64,000 nucleotides of DNA, from the NCBI RefSeq assembly GCF_030297155.1, contig NZ_AP028067.1, positions 62,001-126,000 of the forward strand, given 5' to 3'. The position numbers and the translations under genes were made by a program. The notes below the pieces were generated by a model that worked only from the letters and a program-made list of their open reading frames with translations, had not been told where the DNA came from and did no database searches. Source of the stretch: Vibrio sp. FE10 (lineage in GTDB: Bacteria > Pseudomonadota > Gammaproteobacteria > Enterobacterales > Vibrionaceae). Positions 1 through 8,389 of the stretch are shown piece after piece (positions within the stretch are counted from its first letter, which is position 1; the number at the start of each line of letters is the position of its first letter).

Positions 1-1682
1 TCGATATTGATGCCGTCTGGCCAAAGAGGATGACGGCCTTCGTTTTCAAGCTTTTTTTCTGCGAGCCTTTTGACCCTAGGATGAATTGTGAAGATTATGC
101 GATTAATTGATGCGAGGAGGTCGGAGTAATTGTTGGAAAAATGCTGTTCGTCTAAATGATAAACCTTTGAGTCCTTGATTGATTCTCGATAACTTAAAAG
201 GCACCAAATGTCTTCGACATTCTCTATTATCACTTGGTTTTCACAGTTGAAGCAGTTGTGAATGTCCGAGCACGCTAGGTGATCAACAACAAAGTCCTTT
301 GGATTAAAGTGATTTCTTCTCCGATATTTATCGACATGTGCAGAGAACGCATTCTTACACCCAGTGCCAAGTACGGTTTTTTGACCATTAGACTCAGAGT
401 ATTTGTTTAAAAACTCTTCATACGGGAGAACCTCAATACCTAGTTCTTTCTTTGCATGTTCTTTTGCTTGATTAATATCAGAGCACTTTGCTACTCCTTC
501 TATTGTGTATGTCGCTGCCAGAAGCTGTTTTTCATTTTCTACAGTATTGCCCGATGAATAGTGTTTATTAAATGTGCGAGGAGTGTTTCCCAATAAAAGA
601 GATGTCTCTACTGCGTTGCCAGTCTTTGCTAAATATCGATAGCTACCACTAGCTCGGAATCTCGATGCTGTTGGTCTTAGAGGTTTATTGTCATAGGTCA
701 TCAGAGAAAATGTTTGCTGCAGCCAATTTGAGAATGTTTGAATATGACCTTGTTGCAATGGTGCTGCTTTTCCTGCTTTGCATTGATATAGCAAGTGGGA
801 ATCGGTTGATATAGACGTGCTAAGTTTAAGAAGTTGCTCAAAAAAACGTAGAGCTATCTTGGGGACGTGGTAAGTGCCATTGTCACCAATTGAAACTGAT
901 ACAAACTTATTTGCTCTAGGTTTCAATACACTTTGCTCAAACCAAGCTCCGCCTTCATAAATTTTTTCTTTTGGCTTGGTCATGTTTAGTAGCACGGTTG
1001 TGTTTCCCCATGTGTAATACGCTAGTAAGAAATAAGCTGCGCTAAAACATTTTGTTATTGGAGAGGTAATATCATGGGTAAACCCTTGGTATATAAAGGT
1101 TCCAATACGTTTATTGGTTGTAGCTTGAAGGAATTTTTCGGGTTCATCTAAGATTTGTTTTGATAGCTGATTAAAAAAACGATAAATGACTTTTATAAGA
1201 ACATTTAACTCTTGATCGGAATAACTTTCTGTTGGGTTTATTTCAGAACGAAATAAGGTATAAGGCGAGAACCAAGTTGAGCTTGGGTTCCCCAGTCTTT
1301 CTAAACATTTTTTTACACATGAAATCTGCTTTCTAGCGGAGTTCACATTCATTTTTTCAATTCTAACTTGTTCTATTAAATGCCTTTCTAAAGACTCAAC
1401 TGCTTCCTGGCTCTCAGGTCGAAGGTTCTTTGAATCACAATAACGAACAAAGAGAGCAAAGTCTCGAAGGTAGCTTTGTTTGGTAAGATCTGAATATTCA
1501 TTGGTATCATTAAAAAATCGATACCAACGTAAAACATCATCATCACGATTTGCTGGCCTTGCTGATTCAAAGCTCCTTTTAAAGGCTACACCATGATAAA
1601 AAAATCGAGTGAAATCGTATGTAAAATACTGATCAATACCGGTGCGCATTCTTATGGTCAAAATAGGGGGAGAATAGCTCAT
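1..1682 (-). CDS. recombinase-fold protein, second gene of integrase module (partial, runs off left edge)
   Basis: An uninterrupted reading frame of 560 codons starts with ATG at 1682 and is still open at base 1, so the C-terminus is missing. The ATG overlaps the TGA of the upstream recombinase gene (ATGA), which implies translational coupling. Residues ~330-376 (RPTASRFRASG ... LLLGNTPRTFNKHYSSGN) resemble the catalytic end of a tyrosine recombinase: Arg present, HxLR replaced by TASRFR, and a candidate Tyr near residue 375. Residues ~470-485 carry Cys clusters (CSDIHNCFNC) that could bind zinc. Large recombinase-fold partners follow a smaller integrase in Tn554-like and in strand-biased circularizing elements; assignment to either is inference. 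Base composition is more AT-rich than the chromosome to the right. Confidence 0.75.
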   Translation of the reverse strand, partial: MSYSPPILTIRMRTGIDQYFTYDFTRFFYHGVAFKRSFESARPANRDDDVLRWYRFFNDTNEYSDLTKQSYLRDFALFVRYCDSKNLRPESQEAVESLERHLIEQVRIEKMNVNSARKQISCVKKCLERLGNPSSTWFSPYTLFRSEINPTESYSDQELNVLIKVIYRFFNQLSKQILDEPEKFLQATTNKRIGTFIYQGFTHDITSPITKCFSAAYFLLAYYTWGNTTVLLNMTKPKEKIYEGGAWFEQSVLKPRANKFVSVSIGDNGTYHVPKIALRFFEQLLKLSTSISTDSHLLYQCKAGKAAPLQQGHIQTFSNWLQQTFSLMTYDNKPLRPTASRFRASGSYRYLAKTGNAVETSLLLGNTPRTFNKHYSSGNTVENEKQLLAATYTIEGVAKCSDINQAKEHAKKELGIEVLPYEEFLNKYSESNGQKTVLGTGCKNAFSAHVDKYRRRNHFNPKDFVVDHLACSDIHNCFNCENQVIIENVEDIWCLLSYRESIKDSKVYHLDEQHFSNNYSDLLASINRIIFTIHPRVKRLAEKKLENEGRHPLWPDGINI

Positions 1683-2881
1683 TTAAGTGACTCCTCTAGA
1701 ATCTGGTCAAGGAGAACCATCGCTGATTGATTAGCTTTCTCTTTGCGAAGGTATTTAAGGTATTTCCATGTTGTTTTGTCATCCTTGTGACCCATCCAAG
1801 CCATTACTAGCGCAAGCGCATCACCAACAGCTAGATGCTCTAAAAGAGCATCTAACCGGTAGGTTCCATAAGTTGCTCTCAAGTCATGTGTTCTATGATC
1901 GAATGATGTTTGAAACCTGTTCTTAATCTCTTCTCGTAGACGGCGAAAATACTGTTGAATATTATTGCTACATAGAGGCATTCCACGATTATTGAGTAAA
2001 AGAGTAGAGTGCTCTTGGTTGGTCTTTTTTGCTCGATTGAATCGACGTTCTGAGACGCTGTAATAGTACATCCTTTGCATCAGTGAAAATGGAACTTCGA
2101 CCTTTCTGGTTTTCTTGAATTTTGTGTGCACCCCATTGGAGGGGCCGATTTCTACTTCGAATCTCTTTGAGTTGGGGGCTGGTTTTTCTACGGAAGCAAT
2201 AGAGAACGTGCATGCCTCTTCGACTCTTAACCCTGATTGAATCTGTAATAGTTGATGAATAATGAATTCTTCAGAATAGTTTGTTAAGCAGGTTGCAAAT
2301 TGAGCAAGTTCTTCTTTTGATAAAGGATTAAGTCTTTGGTTTTCGTTTTTGGCTGGTTTTCTAATTCTTAGATCTGTGGATCGAACAACAAATTTAGGGT
2401 TGTTGTGGCTCATCATCCCTGTGTTTGCGATATGAACTAACTGGTAGTTAAACGGTTTATTATCTTCCGTAAAAGTTATAAAACGTTCGTGAGCCGCCCA
2501 TTCATAAAACTTAATAAGTTGCAGCATATAGAGGGATGCAGTTGAGTATGCGATCTCTCCCTTTTTAGCTGCGTTGAGTAAGTTATCGTTTCTAAATCTG
2601 TAAGTAGGCTTTAGGTAATCTGTAGGAGGAAAAGCATTCCAGGCACATCCAGTATCTTCAAGAAATTGCCAGTACCTTTTCATTGCTCTAACGCAGCAAG
2701 AAATGTCAGATGCGCTTCTGATATTTTGAAGATAATTTAACCAGAGATTTACGGGAAGAATATACTCATTTTCGTTTGAGTAGAAAGTTGGAAAGCCTTT
2801 TAGTAAGAAAGACTTTGAGATTTTTGACGCAGGAAATATGCGAGGAACATTGAAATCTTTCGAGTGGATAACCGTAACCAT
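1679..2881 (-). CDS. tyrosine recombinase / site-specific integrase
   Basis: This is a 400-residue phage-integrase family protein. An N-terminal SAM-like core-binding region (~residues 40-160) is followed by a catalytic domain. The Arg box is seen as RVEEA near residue 218, the HxLR box as HDLRATYGTYR near 328, the GH motif as MAWMGHKDDKTTWKYL near 362, and the nucleophile Tyr lies in KYLKY. It would cut and rejoin att sites to integrate or excise the element to its left. It begins 89 bp from the gor stop codon and reads away from gor, which is normal for an island whose integrase sits at its end. Its ATG lies inside the left arm of a 12-bp inverted repeat (2879-2922), so expression and recombination may be linked. 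No clear Shine-Dalgarno is visible. Confidence 0.9.
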   Translation of the reverse strand: MVTVIHSKDFNVPRIFPASKISKSFLLKGFPTFYSNENEYILPVNLWLNYLQNIRSASDISCCVRAMKRYWQFLEDTGCAWNAFPPTDYLKPTYRFRNDNLLNAAKKGEIAYSTASLYMLQLIKFYEWAAHERFITFTEDNKPFNYQLVHIANTGMMSHNNPKFVVRSTDLRIRKPAKNENQRLNPLSKEELAQFATCLTNYSEEFIIHQLLQIQSGLRVEEACTFSIASVEKPAPNSKRFEVEIGPSNGVHTKFKKTRKVEVPFSLMQRMYYYSVSERRFNRAKKTNQEHSTLLLNNRGMPLCSNNIQQYFRRLREEIKNRFQTSFDHRTHDLRATYGTYRLDALLEHLAVGDALALVMAWMGHKDDKTTWKYLKYLRKEKANQSAMVLLDQILEESLK

Positions 2882-2922
2882 ACTAGCCTCGCAGAGTGTT
2901 GAACTCTATTGAGGCTAGTATG
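2879..2922. repeat. inverted repeat overlapping integrase start, probable att/recombinase arm site
   Basis: Perfect 12-bp arms, CATACTAGCCTC (2879-2890) and GAGGCTAGTATG (2911-2922), enclose a second short stem AGAGT/ACTCT (2893-2897, 2903-2907). The left arm contains the integrase start codon on the minus strand. Its position at the junction between island and gor suggests a recombinase binding site or an autoregulatory structure; the function is inferred. Confidence 0.6.
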
Positions 2923-2964
2923 TTTTCCAGACTTTACAAATCTAAAGGGTAGATTTTCCAGACT
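2923..2964. repeat. pair of 11-bp direct repeats next to gor stop
   Basis: TTTTCCAGACT occurs at 2923-2933 and again at 2954-2964, between the inverted repeat and the gor stop codon (2970-2972). Both copies have the same orientation and lie 31 bp apart. They may be accessory att-site repeats. Nearby ATCTAC/GTAGAT also form a small stem (2948-2953 with 2967-2972). Confidence 0.45.
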
Positions 2965-2969
2965 ACGAT

Positions 2970-4322
2970 CTACATGGTAACAAACTCTTCGCTGCCCGTT
3001 GGGTGGATAGCCACAACAGAGTCGAAATCTGCTTTGGTTGCGCCCATCTTCATTGCAACGCCGAAGCCTTGAATCATTTCATCAACAGTGAAACCGATGC
3101 CGTGTAGGCCGACGACTGTCTCTTCTTCGCCTGCACATACTAGCTTCATCTTACAAGGTTGACGGTGTTGAGTGACTGCTGTGTACATTGCAGTAAAACC
3201 AGACGTGTAGACCTTGATGTTGTCTTTGCCGTATTGCTCTTCAGCTTCTTGAGTCGTTAGACCAATTGTGCCGATAGGTGGGTGGCTGAATACAACAGTA
3301 GGAACGAGCGCGTAGTCCATCTTCGCGTTTGTTTGGCCGTTGAATAGGCGCTCAGAAAGCTGACGACCTGCTTTAACAGCAACAGGTGTTAGCTCGATGC
3401 CGCCTTCCATGATGTCGCCAACACAGTAAATGCCAGGAACGTTTGTTGCTTGGAATTCGTCTACTTTGATGTAGCCACGGTCGTTTGTTGCAACGCCAGT
3501 TGATGCTAGGTTGATAGCGTCAGTTGCTGGGTGACGGCCGATAGCCCAAATTAGGTGATCAACGTTTTGAGTGTTGCCATTCTCAAGGTGCAGAGTCAGC
3601 GTACCGTCTGCTTCTTTCACGACTTCTTTAGGAACAGAGTGCGTGTGAAGTGTTGGGCCTTCCGCTTCCATTACTTCAACCAATGTCTCAACGATCATTG
3701 GGTCGAAGCTACGTAGTGGTGACTCTTTACGACAGAACAGGTGTGTTTCTGTGCCAAGTGCACTTAGTACGCCTGCGATTTCTACTGCGATGTAGCCCGC
3801 GCCGATAACAGCAACACGTTTAGGTTGCTCCATCAGGTCGAAGAAACCGTTTGAGTCGATACCGTGCTCTGCGCCAGGGATGTTTGGAATGGTTGGACGA
3901 CCACCTACCGCGATCAGGATGTGATCTGCAGTGTAGTGTTCACCGTTAACTTCAACGGTCTTCTCATCGACAAACTTAGCAAAGCCTTTGATTACGTTTA
4001 TTTTGTTGTTACCAAGAACGCGATCGTAAGACTGGTGAATACGACCAATGTACGCTTGACGGTTTTCAACCAGTTTGCCCCAGTTGAAGCCTTTTACGTC
4101 AACGTCGAAGCCGTAGTCTTTTGAGTATAGGTTGATCGCTTCAGCAACTTGAGCACCGTGCCACATAACTTTTTTAGGAACACAACCAACGTTTACACAA
4201 GTACCACCAAGGTCTTGAGCTTCGATAAGTGCAACTTTTGCACCGTGCATTGCTGCGCGGTTAGCTGATGCGATGCCGCCTGAACCGCCGCCGATACAGA
4301 TGTAATCAAAATGAGTCGCCAT
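2970..4322 (-). CDS. gor: glutathione-disulfide reductase
   Basis: This cytosolic flavoenzyme reduces glutathione disulfide with NADPH and keeps the thiol pool reduced. The N-terminal FAD motif is GGGSGG (residues 11-16), the redox-active disulfide is C42/C47 in [13 protein letters not shown], a second GxGxxA nucleotide motif lies near residue 171 with an Arg downstream (FCRKE) as expected for NADPH, and the C-terminal catalytic His-Glu pair is H440/E445. An upstream in-frame ATG at 4334 exists, but GGAG inside it is spaced correctly as the Shine-Dalgarno for ATG 4322, giving 450 residues as usual. The protein ends VTM, while E. coli Gor ends VTMR; the element integrated immediately downstream may have altered the last codon. 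Confidence 0.96.
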   Translation of the reverse strand: MATHFDYICIGGGSGGIASANRAAMHGAKVALIEAQDLGGTCVNVGCVPKKVMWHGAQVAEAINLYSKDYGFDVDVKGFNWGKLVENRQAYIGRIHQSYDRVLGNNKINVIKGFAKFVDEKTVEVNGEHYTADHILIAVGGRPTIPNIPGAEHGIDSNGFFDLMEQPKRVAVIGAGYIAVEIAGVLSALGTETHLFCRKESPLRSFDPMIVETLVEVMEAEGPTLHTHSVPKEVVKEADGTLTLHLENGNTQNVDHLIWAIGRHPATDAINLASTGVATNDRGYIKVDEFQATNVPGIYCVGDIMEGGIELTPVAVKAGRQLSERLFNGQTNAKMDYALVPTVVFSHPPIGTIGLTTQEAEEQYGKDNIKVYTSGFTAMYTAVTQHRQPCKMKLVCAGEEETVVGLHGIGFTVDEMIQGFGVAMKMGATKADFDSVVAIHPTGSEEFVTM

Positions 4323-4510
4323 TACTTTCTCCATTTATTGAGGGTTGTGGGCACAGTGAGCGCACTGGATACCTACGTCCTATAGATTCTTAAATTATCT
4401 AATTATTATATTGAGGGCAGATCGGTTGAACTCAATCTCCCTGTTTAAAATTTATTCGTATACGTCACAATCTGTTGAAGATTCTGCAAACTATGACGTT
4501 AAGTTCGAGG

Positions 4511-5350
4511 TTACTCGGGTACGATCCACTCTACTTTGAAGTGACCGGTTGCCGGCGCAATTGCTTCCTTCAAGAATGGAAGAATTTCGTTCATTTGGCT
4601 TTCTAGTTTCCAAGGCGGGTTGATAACAATCATGCCTGATGCTGTCATGCCACGCTCGTTGGTGTCTGGTGATACGCCAAGTTCGATTTGTAGAATCTTG
4701 TTAATGCCTAGGCCTTCAAGTCCTTCGATCATGTCTTCGATATCACAGCGGTTTACCACTGGGTACCAAATTGCGTAGATACCGGTTGCCCAGCGCTTAT
4801 GGCTTTGAGCAATCGCAGTCACCACATCGCGGTACTCTTTTGCCAGCTCATAAGGTGGGTCGATAAGCACTAAACCACGACGCTCTTTTGGTGGCAGACT
4901 GCCCTTTAAGCGTTGGAAGCCATCTTCTTTGTAGATAGACACCTGACGATCGCGGTGGAACTCTTGCTCAAGCAGCGGGTGGTCTGCAGGGTGAAGCTCA
5001 GTCAGTACCATGCGGTCTTGGTCGCGCAGGTGTGAACGTGCAACACGTGGTGAGCCCGGGTAGAAACGCAGTTTTTCGCCATTGTTGAGTGCTGAGATAG
5101 ACTCAAGGTAGCTTTGAATATCTTCAGGAAGTTCTGTTTGTGCCCAAACGCGTGCAATACCTTGTTTGTATTCGCCCGTTTTTTCAGACCATTCATGCGT
5201 TAAGTCGTAACGACCTACACCAGAGTGAGTGTCATGATAAACAAAAGGCTTATCCTTCTGTTTCAAAGAATTAAGAATAAGGCTCTGTACGATATGCTTT
5301 ACTACGTCGGCATGGTTACCCGCGTGGAAGCTGTGGCGATAACTTAACAA
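4511..5350 (-). CDS. rlmJ: 23S rRNA (adenine2030-N6)-methyltransferase RlmJ
   Basis: RlmJ uses S-adenosylmethionine to methylate A2030 of 23S rRNA. The start matches the family (LSYRHSFHAGNHADVVKH), and the N6-adenine methyltransferase motif DPPYE lies near residue 165. The reading frame extends upstream to GTG 5368, but homologues begin at LSYRH, and TTG at 5350 has GAGAG about seven bases upstream, so TTG 5350 (279 residues; E. coli 280) is chosen. It follows gor in the same order as E. coli, and is divergent from prlC. Confidence 0.93.
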   Translation of the reverse strand: MLSYRHSFHAGNHADVVKHIVQSLILNSLKQKDKPFVYHDTHSGVGRYDLTHEWSEKTGEYKQGIARVWAQTELPEDIQSYLESISALNNGEKLRFYPGSPRVARSHLRDQDRMVLTELHPADHPLLEQEFHRDRQVSIYKEDGFQRLKGSLPPKERRGLVLIDPPYELAKEYRDVVTAIAQSHKRWATGIYAIWYPVVNRCDIEDMIEGLEGLGINKILQIELGVSPDTNERGMTASGMIVINPPWKLESQMNEILPFLKEAIAPATGHFKVEWIVPE

Positions 5351-5629
5351 ATTAAACTCTCGTAACACTCTCGAATTAGAGTGTGGTTAGTGTAGGTGGG
5401 GTTAATCAGACTATTATAACCCTCAATGGACCATAAATTCTCGATCAATTCAGGAACAGTCGTTCGCAATATGCAGTTAGTTATTGGTTCTGCTATTGAA
5501 ATTTGCCTTCATGGGCACTATTTAATAACTATTCGCAGGTGATTTTTTAGGGCGCCCCTTAGCCTGATGACTGTAAGACGACCTCATTACAAAAAAGACG
5601 AAAGTCTCTAAAGCCAAAGGAATGTTTAT

Positions 5630-7672
5630 ATGTCTAATCCGCTATTAACCTTCACGGACTTACCTCCGTTTTCACAGATCAAACCTGAGCACGTTAAGCC
5701 GGCGGTTGAGCAAGTGATTGAAGAGTGTCGCAACAAGATAGAACAAGTACTTGAAGGTAATACTTCACCAAGCTGGGACAACCTTGTTGCTCCGATTGAA
5801 GAAGTGGATGATCGTTTAGGCCGTATTTGGTCACCAGTAAGCCATATGAATTCTGTGATGAACAGCGATGAGCTGCGTGACGCTTATGAGAGCTGCCTGC
5901 CTGTGCTTTCTGAGTACGGCACGTGGGTTGGTCAACACAAAGGTTTGTTCGAAGCTTACAAAGCGATCAAGGCGAGTGAAGCATTCTCGGCATTAGACCA
6001 AGCTCAACAGAAAACCATTACTGACGCACTGCGTGATTTCGAGTTGTCGGGTATTGGCTTACCTGCAGACGAGCAGCATCGTTACGGCGAGATCAGTAAG
6101 CGCCAGTCTGAGCTAGGTTCTCAATTCTCAAACAACGTGCTTGATGCAACCATGGGTTGGAGCAAGCAGGTAACAGACGTGGCTGAACTGGCCGGTATGC
6201 CTGAGTCGGCATTGGCAGCAGCACAAGCCGCGGCGGAAGCTAAAGAGCAGGAAGGTTACCTACTGACTCTAGATATCCCTTCATACTTACCAGTGATGAC
6301 GTACTGTGATAACCAAGCGCTACGTAAAGAGCTGTACGAAGCTTACGTAACTCGCGCTTCAGATCGCGGTCCAAATGCAGGTAAGTGGGACAACACTGAG
6401 ATCATCACTGAACAACTTAAGCTGCGTCACGAGATCGCTCGCATGCTGGGTTTCAGCACCTACAGCGAGAAATCATTGTCGACCAAGATGGCAGAAACGC
6501 CAGACCAAGTACTTGGTTTCCTTAACGACTTAGCAGTAAAAGCTAAACCACAAGGTGAGCGCGAAGTAGAAGAGCTACGTCAGTTTGCTGAGAAAGAGTT
6601 TGGTGTTTCTGAGCTAAATCTGTGGGACATCGCTTACTACAGCGAAAAACAAAAACAGAACTTGTTCGAGATCTCTGATGAAGAGCTTCGTCCATACTTC
6701 CCTGAGTCGAATGCAGTTTCTGGTTTGTTCGAAGTACTCAACCGTGTGTTTGGTATGTCGGTGACTGAGCGTGAAGGCGTGGATACATGGCACGATTCAG
6801 TGCGCTTCTTTGATATCTTTGATGCTACAGGTGCACTGCGCGGTAGCTTCTACCTAGATTTATACGCACGTGAACATAAACGTGGTGGTGCTTGGATGGA
6901 TGACTGTCGTGGTCGTCGTATTACTCAATCTGGCGAGCTACAAACACCTGTTGCTTACCTAACGTGTAACTTCAACAAGCCTGTTGGTGATAAACCAGCA
7001 CTGTTTACTCACGACGAAGTGGTTACGTTATTCCACGAATTTGGTCACGGCATCCACCACATGCTAACGCAAGTTGAAGCGGGCGCTGTGGCTGGTATCA
7101 ACGGTGTGCCTTGGGATGCCGTTGAGCTACCAAGTCAGTTCCTAGAAAACTGGTGTTGGGAAGAAGAGGCGCTGTCGTTTATCTCTGGTCACTTCGAAAC
7201 GGGTGAAGCGCTACCTAAAGAGATGCTAGAGAAGATGCTAGCGGCGAAGAACTTCCAGTCTGCAATGTTTATCCTACGCCAGCTAGAGCTTGGCCTGTTC
7301 GATTTCACGCTACACACTGAATACGATCCAGAAGTTGGTGCTCGCGTACTAGAAACGCTAGCTGACGTGAAGTCTAAGGTGTCAGTACTGCCAAGTCTTG
7401 ATTGGAACCGCTTCTCACATAGCTTTGGCCACATCTTTGCTGGTGGCTACAGCGCAGGTTACTACAGCTACCTATGGGCAGAAGTGCTATCGGCAGATGC
7501 GTTCTCAGCATTTGAAGAAGAGGGTATCTTCAACACTGAAACCGGCAATCGCTTCCTGAACAACATCCTTGAGATGGGTGGCAGTGAAGAGCCGATGGAG
7601 CTGTTCAAACGCTTCCGTGGTCGTGAGCCTCAAATCGATGCGATGCTTCGTCATGCTGGCATTCAAGCTTAG
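5630..7672 (+). CDS. prlC: oligopeptidase A (M3 family zinc metallopeptidase)
   Basis: This cytosolic oligopeptidase degrades peptides, including cleaved signal peptides. It is 680 residues long, the full M3A length. The zinc motif HEFGHGIHH lies at ~469-477, with the third ligand Glu about 27 residues later in the stretch around ELPSQFLENW. The Shine-Dalgarno AAAGGA precedes ATG 5630 by about eight bases. The gene ends at a strong terminator shared with the convergent asnC. In E. coli prlC is a heat-shock gene, but I could not find a convincing sigma-32 promoter here. Confidence 0.96.
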   Translation: MSNPLLTFTDLPPFSQIKPEHVKPAVEQVIEECRNKIEQVLEGNTSPSWDNLVAPIEEVDDRLGRIWSPVSHMNSVMNSDELRDAYESCLPVLSEYGTWVGQHKGLFEAYKAIKASEAFSALDQAQQKTITDALRDFELSGIGLPADEQHRYGEISKRQSELGSQFSNNVLDATMGWSKQVTDVAELAGMPESALAAAQAAAEAKEQEGYLLTLDIPSYLPVMTYCDNQALRKELYEAYVTRASDRGPNAGKWDNTEIITEQLKLRHEIARMLGFSTYSEKSLSTKMAETPDQVLGFLNDLAVKAKPQGEREVEELRQFAEKEFGVSELNLWDIAYYSEKQKQNLFEISDEELRPYFPESNAVSGLFEVLNRVFGMSVTEREGVDTWHDSVRFFDIFDATGALRGSFYLDLYAREHKRGGAWMDDCRGRRITQSGELQTPVAYLTCNFNKPVGDKPALFTHDEVVTLFHEFGHGIHHMLTQVEAGAVAGINGVPWDAVELPSQFLENWCWEEEALSFISGHFETGEALPKEMLEKMLAAKNFQSAMFILRQLELGLFDFTLHTEYDPEVGARVLETLADVKSKVSVLPSLDWNRFSHSFGHIFAGGYSAGYYSYLWAEVLSADAFSAFEEEGIFNTETGNRFLNNILEMGGSEEPMELFKRFRGREPQIDAMLRHAGIQA

Positions 7673-7757
7673 GTTAGTGATTCCCTTATATTGTTAGCTG
7701 CATAGCTTATATTAGGTAACAGAGCTTAGATTCGTGGCTACATAAGTTAGATAAATT

Positions 7758-7784
7758 AAAGGCTGAACATTGTGTTCAGCCTTT
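7758..7784. terminator. bidirectional terminator between prlC and asnC
   Basis: A perfect 12-bp stem AAAGGCTGAACA / TGTTCAGCCTTT with a 3-base loop is followed by a T-rich tract on the plus strand and preceded by A-rich sequence, so it can serve both convergent genes. Confidence 0.9.
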
Positions 7785-7825
7785 TCTTTTTGGGTTACCC
7801 AAACATAATCTAGTGCGTGTATAGA

Positions 7826-8290
7826 TTATGGATTCACGTTGCGATTGATTGGGTTTTGCAGCGAGATAAGGGTCTCAGTCGATTGAACCTCGTCGATCGC
7901 CTGCAATTTATCAATCAGCACGAACTGCAATTCTTCTATCGATTTACACATCAGCTTAACGAAAATGTTGTAGGCGCCGGTGGTGTAATAAGCCTCAACC
8001 ACTTCGTCCAATGCGTTTAGTTTAGCAATGGCTGAATGGTAATCGCGGGCTGCATTGAGGTTGATACCAATAAAACAACACACGTCGTAACCCAGTTTTT
8101 TTGTGTTTACCACAACCTCGGTTCGCTCAATAATGTCGGCCGATCTCATCTTTTCGATACGAACGTGAATCGTCGCGGGGCTGACATCGAATTTCTTTGC
8201 CATTTCAGCATAAGGCGTGCGCGCATCTTCCATCAAAGTTTTGAGAATGGCACGGTCTAGGTCATCCAGACGAGCAGTAGTTGTGGACAT
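7826..8290 (-). CDS. asnC: transcriptional regulator AsnC (Lrp family)
   Basis: This is a DNA-binding feast/famine regulator, 154 residues: an N-terminal winged helix-turn-helix (LDRAILKTLMEDARTPYAEM, then VSPATIHVRIEKM) and a C-terminal RAM effector domain (LGYDVCCFIGI ... DEVVEAYYTTGAYNIFVK). It matches E. coli AsnC almost end to end, including the ending LQNPI. ATG 8290 is preferred over the longer frame from 8335 because AAGGGG precedes it at a good distance and family members start there. asnA is not beside it here. It is transcribed divergently from the GGDEF/EAL gene, with about 100 bp between the starts. Confidence 0.93.
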   Translation of the reverse strand: MSTTTARLDDLDRAILKTLMEDARTPYAEMAKKFDVSPATIHVRIEKMRSADIIERTEVVVNTKKLGYDVCCFIGINLNAARDYHSAIAKLNALDEVVEAYYTTGAYNIFVKLMCKSIEELQFVLIDKLQAIDEVQSTETLISLQNPINRNVNP

Positions 8291-8389
8291 GCGTAACCCC
8301 TTATATCGAATGAAAATAGCCTGGCTAGAGTACATATCATAGCCAAGGGTGATAATATTAGCAGCAACGATGATGTTAAGGTGAATTCA

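Noticed and set aside
2862..2870. Near-consensus DnaA box TTATCCACT at the integrase start (minus strand)
   Set aside because: One mismatch, inside coding sequence, no second box; most likely chance.
4323..4334. Upstream ATG for gor at 4334
   Set aside because: The GGAG inside this extension is the natural Shine-Dalgarno of ATG 4322, and homologues begin there.
5460..5560. Sigma-32 heat-shock promoter before prlC
   Set aside because: An ATTGAAA sequence is present but no CCCCAT-like -10 occurs at the right distance.
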